From: Desulfobulbus propionicus
GTDB taxonomy: Bacteria; Desulfobacterota; Desulfobulbia; Desulfobulbales; Desulfobulbaceae
Assembly (NCBI GenBank): GCA_002748755.1
Contig: PDTD01000008.1
Span: 62,001 to 126,000, forward strand
Direction of reading: 5' to 3'
Length of the DNA stretch: 64,000 nt
Positions 55,465 through 63,024 of the stretch are shown here, piece by piece. Position 1 is the stretch's first letter. Each line of letters starts with the position of its first letter. Both the position numbers and the translations under genes were made by a program. The notes under the pieces were generated by a model. That model did not search any database. It saw only the letters and a program-made list of their open reading frames with translations, and was not told the origin of the DNA.

Positions 55465-55508
55465 GTCGAGCTTGACCGCTGTATTTAGTCTCTGCGGTTA
55501 AGCTCGAC
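55465..55508. repeat. Long inverted repeat (15-bp arms)
   Basis: GTCGAGCTTGACCGC (55465-55479) and GCGGTTAAGCTCGAC (55494-55508) are inverted with a single mismatch, around a 14-base loop. There is no T tract after it. It lies in the 300-base gap between the tRNA and the NIF3 gene and matches none of the other repeats. Confidence 0.6.
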
Positions 55509-55627
55509 CGTGCAACGATGGGTGCCTGTAATCGCTCATTATGATATTCCCCAGGAAGTTGAACAGAACCAGCATTTACCGAATATTGCTGTTGCAAGGA
55601 CAGCAAAACATAAACCTGATTATTAAC

Positions 55628-55665
55628 AAAGAGGTACACCCCAACAGGGATGTACCTCTTTTTCT
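55628..55665. terminator. Terminator-like hairpin before the NIF3 gene
   Basis: AAAGAGGTACA and TGTACCTCTTT (55628-55638 and 55651-55661) pair perfectly, followed by CTTTTCT. It lies about 20 bases before the NIF3 ATG and probably ends transcription from the tRNA side. Confidence 0.7.
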
Positions 55666-55686
55666 TTTCTAAAACCAAGAGAACTT

Positions 55687-56529
55687 ATGTCGGTAAAGGT
55701 ACAAGATCTTCTCACCATACTCCAGGACATCGCCCCTGCCTCCCTGGCAGAATCGTGGGACAACGTCGGCCTGCTTGTGGGTGACAGGACTGCGGTTGTT
55801 ACAGGCATTCTCCTCGGCCTGGACCCCTGTTCTCTCATTCTTGAGGAAGCAGTGGCCGCCGGGTGTAATCTTGTCATCACCCACCACCCTGTTATCTTCC
55901 GTCCACTGAAAGCCGTACAAACGGACAGCTTTCCGGGCAACATAATCTCCCACGCCCTGCAACATCGTATCGCCCTCATCGGCTGCCACACCAATCTTGA
56001 TGCCGTTGCCGGCGGCGTCAGTGACATCCTGGCTGAGGCGCTTTCCCTGCAAGCAGTACGCGCCCTTATTCCAGGGGATACGAACAACACGGCAGCAGTT
56101 CCCTGCGGTCTGGGACGAATCGGCACTTGCAACCCACCCATCACCCCTGGCGAACTCATCAACCGGCTTTGCCGCAAACTTTCTCCTCCCTGGCTCCTGG
56201 AAGCTGGTCCCAGGCCCCGGGAAGTATCCACTGTGTCTGTATGCGGCGGTTCATGTGGTGACTTTGCAGAGACAGCCTGGGAGCAGGGTGCGGATATTTT
56301 CATTACCTCAGAGATCAAACATTCGGTGGCCCGCTGGGCAGAAGAGGTCGGCCTGTGGATAATCGACGGCGGTCACTTTGCAACGGAACAGCCGGCCGTT
56401 CCGGCGCTCCAAATAAGACTGCAGCATGCATTGGATCGTATGCGTATTTCCATCCCCGTGCATATCAGTACGCAGATGCCGCCACTTACCATAATTACGG
56501 AGTCTATCCTCTCCCCAACTACTGCATGA
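55687..56529 (+). CDS. NIF3-like dinuclear metal centre protein
   Basis: A 280-residue protein of the NIF3/YbgI family, which binds two metal ions in a hexameric toroid. The metal-binding residues are visible in ITHHPVIFRPL, IALIGCHTNLDAVAGG and IDGGHFATEQP, with SWDNVGLLVGD at the N-terminus. It is proposed to be a GTP cyclohydrolase-like or DNA-associated protein but has no settled role. It precedes the zinc-ribbon protein, a common neighbour, with 75 bases between them. The start ATG follows AAGAGAAC. Confidence 0.94.
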   Translation: MSVKVQDLLTILQDIAPASLAESWDNVGLLVGDRTAVVTGILLGLDPCSLILEEAVAAGCNLVITHHPVIFRPLKAVQTDSFPGNIISHALQHRIALIGCHTNLDAVAGGVSDILAEALSLQAVRALIPGDTNNTAAVPCGLGRIGTCNPPITPGELINRLCRKLSPPWLLEAGPRPREVSTVSVCGGSCGDFAETAWEQGADIFITSEIKHSVARWAEEVGLWIIDGGHFATEQPAVPALQIRLQHALDRMRISIPVHISTQMPPLTIITESILSPTTA

Positions 56530-56604
56530 GAAGTGATTAATGTATGGTATATCGTCTAGAAATATAATCCTGTTGTACCCGATAGGCTCACCAAGGAGTA
56601 AACA

Positions 56605-57333
56605 TTGAAAAACGAATTAACCAAACTTATCAACCTACAGGCCATTGACAGCCAACTGGCAGGGTTTGACGCGGATATCACCCTCAAAGAACAAGCCGTC
56701 ACCGAAAAAGAGGCACGTATCGCCCAAAAAGAAAACGAAATTACAGCCTGTCTGGAAAAAATAAAGCAACTGCAATCCGATGAGCGCCAGGCTAAAATAG
56801 ACTACGAAGATGCCAGTATCCGCATCAAAGACAGGCAAGGCAAGATGATGCAAGTCCAGACCAGCCGGGAGCACCAAGCTCTGCTCAAAGAAATAGAAGA
56901 AAACAAAAAGCTGCTCAAGCAAACCGAAGAACTGGCTGCGGGATTTGCCGAACAGATAAAAGAGGTGTCGCAGCAAATAAAGGAACTGGAAAATCTCTGC
57001 TCCGGGGAAAAACAACTTCTCGCTGCAGTAGTCGAGGATGTACGGCAGGAAGTGAAAAAAATAAACACAACCCGGAAAAAAATCCAGACAAATAGAAAAA
57101 AACTTGCCGATGAACTCAAGAGCAACCATCTTAAAAGATACACCATGCTGTTGCAGAAAAGGGATGGCATCGCAGTGGTCCAAACCGTTGATGCTGTGTG
57201 CCAGGGGTGCTTCATGACTATTCCGCCTCAGCAGTTCAACAATATCCGCAAAGGGGACAAGCTCAATCTCTGCCCCAACTGCCAGAGGATTCTCTATTTT
57301 CAGGAACAAGAGGAGGAAGCGGTTGAGAACTGA
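56605..57333 (+). CDS. Coiled-coil C4-type zinc-ribbon protein
   Basis: A 242-residue protein. The TTG start at 56605 follows AAGGAG. About 190 residues form a long coiled coil with many Glu/Lys heptads (EKEARIAQKENEITACLEKI), and the C-terminus is a zinc ribbon: CQGCFMTIPPQQ and CPNCQRILY. This domain pair is found in a family near NIF3 and RNase HI in many bacteria. It is sometimes called CdsZ or YbgI-linked, and its function is unclear. It overlaps the RNase HI gene. Confidence 0.92.
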   Translation: MKNELTKLINLQAIDSQLAGFDADITLKEQAVTEKEARIAQKENEITACLEKIKQLQSDERQAKIDYEDASIRIKDRQGKMMQVQTSREHQALLKEIEENKKLLKQTEELAAGFAEQIKEVSQQIKELENLCSGEKQLLAAVVEDVRQEVKKINTTRKKIQTNRKKLADELKSNHLKRYTMLLQKRDGIAVVQTVDAVCQGCFMTIPPQQFNNIRKGDKLNLCPNCQRILYFQEQEEEAVEN

Positions 57334-57916
57334 TCCTCCAGGGAGAGAAGCCATCCTGCGCACCCTGGCTGAAAAGCTTGATGATACAACCATAGCGGCT
57401 CTGTTCCCGGGAATTGAACCGGCTGTCATTCGGGCGCACATTGTTGATAATCCCCTACCCAAAGGGACCACACACAATGGCGCCACCAAAGCCCCAGCGA
57501 ACACAGCAAGGACCAATCTATACAGCTTATTTACAGACGGCGCCTCCCGAGGCAATCCCGGACATGCAGGGTGCGGCGTATCTCTCTGCTCTGCAGATGG
57601 AACGGAAATCGCCGGTTTAAGCTCCTATATAGGCCAATGCACCAACAATGTGGCTGAATACAAAGCCCTCATTCTTGGACTGGAGCATGCACTGGTGCTG
57701 GGCTGTTCAAAGTTGGCGGTGCACCTTGACTCCGAACTTATTGTTCAGCAGGTCAAAGGGGCGTACAAGGTGAAAAATGCCGCCCTCAAGCCCCTGCACG
57801 CTCGGGTCATCACGCTCCTGGGACAGTTCTCATTCTGGACCATCCTTCATATCCCCCGAGCAGAGAACGCCCGAGCCGATGCCCTGGCCAATCAGGGTAT
57901 TGACAATCGAAGCTGA
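57323..57916 (+). CDS. Ribonuclease HI family protein
   Basis: A 197-residue protein. The RNase HI catalytic Asp-Glu-Asp are visible in LFTDGASRGNPGHAGCG (first Asp), TNNVAEYKALILGLE (Glu) and VHLDSELIVQQVKGAYKVKN (Asp), with ENARADALANQGID (last Asp) at the end. The first ~60 residues are an extra N-terminal region of unknown fold. It removes RNA from RNA-DNA hybrids. It starts with TTG inside the upstream zinc-ribbon gene and ends just before the RNase P RNA gene. Confidence 0.94.
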   Translation: MRTDPPGREAILRTLAEKLDDTTIAALFPGIEPAVIRAHIVDNPLPKGTTHNGATKAPANTARTNLYSLFTDGASRGNPGHAGCGVSLCSADGTEIAGLSSYIGQCTNNVAEYKALILGLEHALVLGCSKLAVHLDSELIVQQVKGAYKVKNAALKPLHARVITLLGQFSFWTILHIPRAENARADALANQGIDNRS

Positions 57917-57967
57917 GCCGTATCATTCAGCCGCAAACGCAGACCAGAATGAAGATTTCAATACAGA

Positions 57968-58328
57968 GGGGTGAGCGCATGATCGCTCCGGCAGAGGCCG
58001 GAGAGGAAAGTCCGAACACCGCAGGACACAGTGGTTCGTAACGCGAACCTTGGGCAACCAAGGGAAAGTGCCACAGAAAGCAGACCGCCGATGGAGCGTT
58101 TGCCGCTCACAGGCAAGGTTGAAAAGGCGAGGTAAGAGCTCACCGCTTTCATGGTGACATGAAAGGCATGGTAAACCCCACTGGGTGCAAGACCAAATAG
58201 GGAAGCGCCTGAGGGCTGTCCGCCCGAGCTTCCGGGTAGGTTGCAAGAGATGCCGGGCGACCGGTATCCCAGTCAAATGATCATGGTTCGTCTCTGGCGA
58301 AAACAGAATTCGGCTTATAGCTCACCCC
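57968..58328 (+). ncRNA. rnpB: RNase P RNA (class A)
   Basis: The conserved blocks of bacterial class A M1 RNA are present: GAGGAAAGTCCGAACACC, AGGGAAAGTGCCACAGA, AAACCCCACTGGGTGCAAGA (P8/P9), GGGTAGGTTGCAAGAG, and ACAGAATTCGGCTTATAG at the 3' end. The helix P1 ends pair (GGGGTGAGC with GCTCACCCC). A run of T follows directly (58329-58335), making P1 itself part of a terminator. It is the catalytic RNA that trims tRNA 5' ends. Its length of about 361 nt is typical. Confidence 0.97.
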
Positions 58329-58337
58329 TTTTTTTCA

Positions 58338-59564
58338 TTGCAAACGACAGAAACCACATATCCGCCCACTGGAGTGATTATCCCGGCCGCCGGTGTTGGC
58401 AGCCGTATGCATAGTGCTGTTCCGAAACAGCACCTGCTGATTCAAGGAAAGCCCGTCATCGCGCATACAGCACTGTCCTTTCTCACTCTGGAACCCATAC
58501 GCACTGTTGTGATTGTCACCCATCCGACACACGGGCAGGAAACCATGGCCTTGACCCTGGCACATCTGCCCAAAGAGATGCACCACAAGCTCAGGTTCAC
58601 CCCTGGCGGGGCGTTGCGCCAGGACTCCGTCCGGGCTGGCCTAGCAGAGCTGTCCGGCCATATCGAACTGGTCCTGGTCCACGATGCAGCCCGTCCTCTG
58701 GTGCATCGGCAAACCATTGAACGAGCCATCCGGGGAGCCATGGACAAAGGGGCTGTGATTGCAGCAGTCCCGATCAGAGATACCGTCAAAGAGGTTAGCC
58801 CTGAACAAAAGATTCAAGAAACCCTGGACCGATCCACTCTTTGGCTGGCCCAGACACCCCAGGCAGTTCGCCGCTCCCTGCTGGAACAAGCGTTTGACCA
58901 CGCTGCTGCGACCGGCTTTCAGGGAACGGATGAGGCCTCCCTGCTTGAGCATTGCCGAATACCGGTGCATCTGGTGCAGGGACACGAACATAACTTAAAA
59001 ATCACTACCCCGGAAGACATCTCCATCGCAGCCGCTCTTCTGGAACAAAAGGATCCTATGGACCTAAAAATCGGTCACGGCTACGACGCCCACAGACTGG
59101 TTACGGAAAGGGCCCTGATTCTTGCCGGTGTTCCCATTGATTATCACCTGGGCCTGGCCGGTCACTCAGATGCGGACGTGGTTTGCCACGCTCTCTCAGA
59201 TGCCATCCTGGGAGCCTTGGGAGCCGGAGACATCGGTCGACATTTCCCGGATAACGATGACCAGTATAAAGGTATCTCAAGCATTCTTTTATTGAAAAAG
59301 GTTGTCGCTCTGGCTGAGAGGGGCAACCTCTGTCTTGTAAATGCAGACATTACCATTATCTGCCAACGCCCCAAGCTCGCAGCCTACCTGCCCAGGATGC
59401 AGCAAAACCTGGCAGCACTTTGCCGGGTACCGCCTGCCAGCGTGAACATCAAAGCAACCACCACCGAAAAAATGGGTTTTACCGGACGGGAAGAAGGCAT
59501 CGCTACCCACGCTGTCGTGCTCATGAAGGCCATCAATGCAGGTGCAGCGAGAACGACTGACTGA
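58338..59564 (+). CDS. ispDF: Bifunctional IspD-IspF of isoprenoid synthesis
   Basis: A 408-residue fusion. Residues ~1-235 are IspD (MEP cytidylyltransferase): PAAGVGSRMHSAVPKQHLLI, VHDAARPLVH and AQTPQAVRRSLLEQAFDHA. Residues ~248-408 are IspF (MECDP synthase): KIGHGYDAHRLV, LAGHSDADVVCHALSDAI, IGRHFPDNDDQY, TIICQRPKLAAYLP and GFTGREEGIATHAVV. They carry out steps 3 and 5 of the MEP pathway. The TTG start lies only 10 bases after the RNase P RNA and lacks a clear ribosome-binding site, so it may use another start or leaderless initiation. Such fusions occur in several proteobacterial lineages. Confidence 0.95.
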   Translation: MQTTETTYPPTGVIIPAAGVGSRMHSAVPKQHLLIQGKPVIAHTALSFLTLEPIRTVVIVTHPTHGQETMALTLAHLPKEMHHKLRFTPGGALRQDSVRAGLAELSGHIELVLVHDAARPLVHRQTIERAIRGAMDKGAVIAAVPIRDTVKEVSPEQKIQETLDRSTLWLAQTPQAVRRSLLEQAFDHAAATGFQGTDEASLLEHCRIPVHLVQGHEHNLKITTPEDISIAAALLEQKDPMDLKIGHGYDAHRLVTERALILAGVPIDYHLGLAGHSDADVVCHALSDAILGALGAGDIGRHFPDNDDQYKGISSILLLKKVVALAERGNLCLVNADITIICQRPKLAAYLPRMQQNLAALCRVPPASVNIKATTTEKMGFTGREEGIATHAVVLMKAINAGAARTTD

Positions 59565-59904
59565 CAGCTGATCACCCTCTGGACAACAGGCTGTCCATCA
59601 GATCACCAGAAACGGCTCGGCCAGATATCCCGCAAGAGCCAATGGACCATTGCCCCCTGGTAAGACCACACAGGCATAACAAAGGGACAGTTTGCCCACA
59701 GCTATCATAGCCACAGGCATGACCAATGTCTATGCCAGAAACGAGCCAGTTGCCCGGCAGGATGTGTTGATACTGACCAGACTGCGCCTTGCCTTGGCAA
59801 GGTACAGGCACATGGTCTCCAGAAACACATCTTGTTCTGTAATGGTTCAGCCACATGCTCCCGGCACAATCAGCGCAGGCACCAAAGGTCAGCAGGCCGC
59901 AGGT
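59565..59904. other. Non-coding interval between ispDF and selD
   Basis: About 340 bases between convergent genes. Overlapping ORFs on both strands (for example 59572-59856 minus and 59692-60054 plus) have no ribosome-binding site and no recognised family, so I do not call them. A decayed gene is possible. Confidence 0.4.
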
Positions 59905-60984
59905 TCACTCTTTAAGAAAAACCACCCCCCCGCTCTTGTCGGCTTCACGGACCTGACCTATGACCGCACAGGGATAAGGATACCCCTGAAGCGCAAGCGC
60001 ATCCTGCAGAAGACGCGCCGTGGCCTCCTCCAGCGCCAGAAGGAGACCGCCTGAGGTCTGGGGATCATACCCAACCATTTCCCGCCAATCCATGTCCGAT
60101 AAGGTGTTTTCCACCCGATCCTGATAAAAGGTACGGTTGGTATACGCTCCTTCCGGAATAATCCCCATATCAATAAAATCTCTGACACCACTTAAAACGG
60201 GAATCCGATCCATCCAGATCTCAATTGTAACCTTGGAAGCGGCAGCCGTTTCCTGGAGATGTCCGATAAGACCAAAGCCGGTAATGTCGGTGGCTCCATG
60301 CACCGTTTTCTGGACGGACTTATCCTGGTCTCGCAGCCAGGCAATTGGCGGCCGATTAAGGGTAGACATAGCCTCGACGATCCGTTGTTCATCACCGGGT
60401 GTCCCCAATCCTCCCTTGATTGCAGTGGCCAGGATTCCTACACCCAAAGGCTTGGTCAACAGCAGTACGTCACCAGGCCTTGCTCCACTGTTACACAAAA
60501 CCTGTTCCGGATGTACCAGGCCTGTCACAGCGAGCCCATATTTTAACTCCGCATCCTCAATGGAATGTCCGCCCACCAGAAGTGCGCCTGCCTCCCTGAT
60601 TTTTGCCACCCCCCCTTCCACCACCTGTCTGAAAATCTGGTTGTCCATGGTACGGACAGGACAGGCGAGAATATTCATACAGAGCAGGGGGGTCCCACCC
60701 ATGGCATAGACATCAGAAAGCGCATTGGCAGCAGCAATCATGCCGAAACTGAAAGGATCGTCAACAACAGGAGGAAAAAAATCAAGGGTTTGTATCAGCG
60801 CCGTCTGCTCATTGAGTTGATACACCCCTGCGTCATCGCTGGTCTGGGAGCCAACGAGCAGGCGAGAATCTCCTGGCAGGTCAAGGCCGCACAATATTCG
60901 GTCCAGGTCCCCTGGACCTAATTTGGCTGCTCAGCCAGCGGCCTTGACCGTCTGGGTGAGCCGTGTCTGTTCTTGAAAGGTCAT
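59905..60984 (-). CDS. selD: Selenide, water dikinase SelD with UGA-encoded selenocysteine
   Basis: A 359-residue protein read through an in-frame TGA at 60931-60933 (residue 18), where SelD has its catalytic Cys or Sec: TVKAAG-U-AAKLGPGDLDRI. The ORF is cut at that TGA in simple translation, but homology continues upstream to ATG 60984. Other hallmarks are ALSDVYAMGGTPLLCMN, GGHSIEDAELKYGLAVTG, ATDITGFGLIGHL and YDPQTSGGLL. SelD makes selenophosphate from selenide and ATP, used for selenocysteine tRNA and seleno-uridine. A strong hairpin follows the TGA. GGAAG lies 12 bases before the ATG. No selA or selB is in the window. Confidence 0.95.
60900..60933 (-). promoter_or_regulatory. SECIS-like hairpin after selD UGA
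   Basis: On the minus strand the UGA (60933-60931) is followed by 12 bases and then a perfect 8-bp stem GGTCCAGG/CCTGGACC (60918-60911 and 60907-60900) closed by a GGA loop. Bacterial SECIS elements lie within the reading frame just after UGA and carry a G-rich apical loop that SelB recognises, so position and loop fit. Confidence 0.75.
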
Positions 60985-61122
60985 CTTTAATAAATCTTCC
61001 TGAAAACATACTATTTTGCAAATAAAGTGGAAAGTACCGTATATTTCCTTGAAAAAAAACTAGTAATCTGGTTGAAAATAAATTTTTAGAGTCCTGTCTG
61101 AATACAAAAAAGTATGCAATAG

Positions 61123-61147
61123 GCACAAGGAACTATTCTTTGTGCCT
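61123..61147. terminator. Hairpin with T-run upstream of purF
   Basis: GGCACAAGG (61123-61131) and CTTTGTGCC (61139-61147) pair with one G-T, followed by TTTTCACTTTTTT. It lies in the leader of purF and after no plus-strand gene, so it may act as an attenuator rather than as a plain terminator. Confidence 0.5.
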
Positions 61148-61213
61148 TTTCACTTTTTTAGTCCTTGGGAATATAACTGCTCACTATTCACTCCCGTTAC
61201 GTACACCAACGTC

Positions 61214-62746
61214 ATGCAAAGCGAACACACTTCTTACCATGCTGTCCCATCTTCAGCCAGACCGGTTACATCGTATCCGGTTACCATGCACAATGTAAAC
61301 CATGCAGGTGGCAGCCTGAGAAAAGACAGTCTGCGCGGCCAAAATCCCCGTGCCTGCAAGCCTCAACATGAGTGTGGTATCTGCGGGATTTATGGCCATG
61401 AAGCGGCTTCAAAACTGGCCTACTTCGGGCTGTATGCCCTGCAGCACAGAGGTCAGGAAAGCGCCGGTATTGTCGCCTCGGACGGTCATCGTGTAACGAT
61501 CCACAAAGATATGGGTCTGGTGCCCGAAGTGTTTACCGAAAGCACCCTGCAAAACCTTTCCGGGTACATGGCTGTGGGACATGTACGCTACTCAACCACG
61601 GGAGAATCAAGCGTTATCAACACCCAGCCCTTTCTCATCTGCCACAAGGGGCGCCCCTTGAGTGTGGCCCATAACGGTAACCTGGTCAACTCCATCTCCT
61701 TGCGCAGACAACTGGAGGAACAGGGTTCCATCTTCCAGACCTCCATGGATAGTGAAATTTTCGTGCATCTGATTGCCAAAAATATTGATCTGGGGCTCCC
61801 GGAAGCGATCAAAACAACCTTTCGCTCCATCAAGGGGGCTTACTCCCTACTGATGATGACCAGAGACAGCATGATTGCGGTCCGAGACCCCAACGGTTTC
61901 AGGCCGCTCTGTCTTGGCCGGTTGGCCAACGGAGCCTATGTGGTGGCTTCGGAAACCTGCGCCTTGGACCTTATCGAAGCCGATTACCAGCGCGACATCG
62001 AACCTGGGGAAGTTTGTATTGTCAACAGGGACGGCATTGATTCCATTTTTCCCTGGGAACCCTGTCCAAAAAGCTACTGTATTTTTGAACACGTCTACTT
62101 TGCCAGACCTGACAGCGATGTCTTTGGGTTTAACGTCTACAAAGCTCGAAGAAGGATGGGAGAAATACTTGCCAGAGAAGCCAATATTGATGCCGACTTT
62201 GTAATGCCTTTTCCCGATTCCGGTAACTATGCGGCCATAGGCTACTCCAACGCCTCGGGCATCCCCATGGAAATGGGCATGATTCGTAACCATTACGTGG
62301 GACGGACATTCATCCAGCCGACCCAGTCTATGCGTGACTTCTCCGTGCGGGTAAAACTCAATCCAGTCCGCTGCCTGCTGCGGGACAGACGAGTTATTAT
62401 TGTTGAAGATTCCATTATTCGAGGTACCACAGGGCGCAGCAGGGTAAAAAGTCTGCGGCAGGTGGGAGCCAAAGAAGTCCACATGGTGGTCAGTTGTCCC
62501 CCAACCTGCCATGGCTGCTATTACGGGATCGACTTTCCCACCAACTCACAGCTTATCGCCGCAGGCAGCACCGTGGACGAGATCCGAGACTATCTAGGAC
62601 TTGATTCGCTGACCTACCTCAGCATCGACGGTCTGGTGGAGGCCACCGGACTGCCAAAAAATAATTTTTGCCTGGCCTGTTTCAACGGACAATACCCCAT
62701 CCCACCGGACACCTCTTTTTCCAAAGAAGCGTTCGCAAACCCTTGA
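61214..62746 (+). CDS. purF: Amidophosphoribosyltransferase
   Basis: About 510 residues. The glutaminase domain starts at CGICGIYGHEAASKLAYFG, where the first Cys is the N-terminal nucleophile after cleavage of a propeptide. Typical blocks are ALQHRGQESAGIVASDG, GHVRYSTTGES, the PRPP motif VIIVEDSIIRGTTGRS and the Fe-S cysteines around PPTCHGCYYGIDFP and FCLACFNGQYPIP. It makes phosphoribosylamine, the first step of purine synthesis. The start is uncertain: ATG 61214 gives a 50-residue propeptide, ATG 61286 a shorter one; neither has a good ribosome-binding site. The GTG at 61142 lies inside the hairpin and is rejected. Confidence 0.95.
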   Translation: MQSEHTSYHAVPSSARPVTSYPVTMHNVNHAGGSLRKDSLRGQNPRACKPQHECGICGIYGHEAASKLAYFGLYALQHRGQESAGIVASDGHRVTIHKDMGLVPEVFTESTLQNLSGYMAVGHVRYSTTGESSVINTQPFLICHKGRPLSVAHNGNLVNSISLRRQLEEQGSIFQTSMDSEIFVHLIAKNIDLGLPEAIKTTFRSIKGAYSLLMMTRDSMIAVRDPNGFRPLCLGRLANGAYVVASETCALDLIEADYQRDIEPGEVCIVNRDGIDSIFPWEPCPKSYCIFEHVYFARPDSDVFGFNVYKARRRMGEILAREANIDADFVMPFPDSGNYAAIGYSNASGIPMEMGMIRNHYVGRTFIQPTQSMRDFSVRVKLNPVRCLLRDRRVIIVEDSIIRGTTGRSRVKSLRQVGAKEVHMVVSCPPTCHGCYYGIDFPTNSQLIAAGSTVDEIRDYLGLDSLTYLSIDGLVEATGLPKNNFCLACFNGQYPIPPDTSFSKEAFANP

Positions 62747-62772
62747 ATGCGTGAGCATGTACAAATACGCTT

Positions 62773-62961
62773 ATGCAAATTTTCATAGACACCTATCGAT
62801 GCAATGGCTGCATGACCTGTGTTGAGCTGTGTCCGCACATCTTTCACATCAGTGAACTCTCAGGGAAAGCCGATCTGCTGGATCCACTCCAGACAGTCAC
62901 CGACGAGATCCTCAAAGCAGCAGCCTTTTGCCCACAAAAATGTATTGAAGTTGGAGAATAA
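62773..62961 (+). CDS. Small [4Fe-4S] ferredoxin
   Basis: A 62-residue ferredoxin. The cluster-binding cysteines are CNGCMTCVELCP and a distal Cys in AAAFCPQKCIEV. It binds one [4Fe-4S] cluster and carries single electrons at low potential. Small one-cluster ferredoxins of this kind are common in sulfate reducers. It sits 26 bases after purF and 63 bases before a membrane protein gene. Purine synthesis does not need it, so the coupling with purF may be coincidental. Confidence 0.93.
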   Translation: MQIFIDTYRCNGCMTCVELCPHIFHISELSGKADLLDPLQTVTDEILKAAAFCPQKCIEVGE

Positions 62962-63024
62962 CCTTGTATATAGTGGTGTCCGTACTCAACGCCATCTGCC
63001 GACACCACATACAAGGAGTTTCTC

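Noticed and set aside
59692-60054. Plus-strand ORF opposite the 3' end of selD
   Set aside because: Begins just after a stop with no ribosome-binding site and overlaps most of the well-supported selD end; some residues look protein-like but no family was recognised.
61142-61213. GTG start of purF at 61142
   Set aside because: It falls inside the hairpin and its N-terminal extension has no relation to PurF propeptides.
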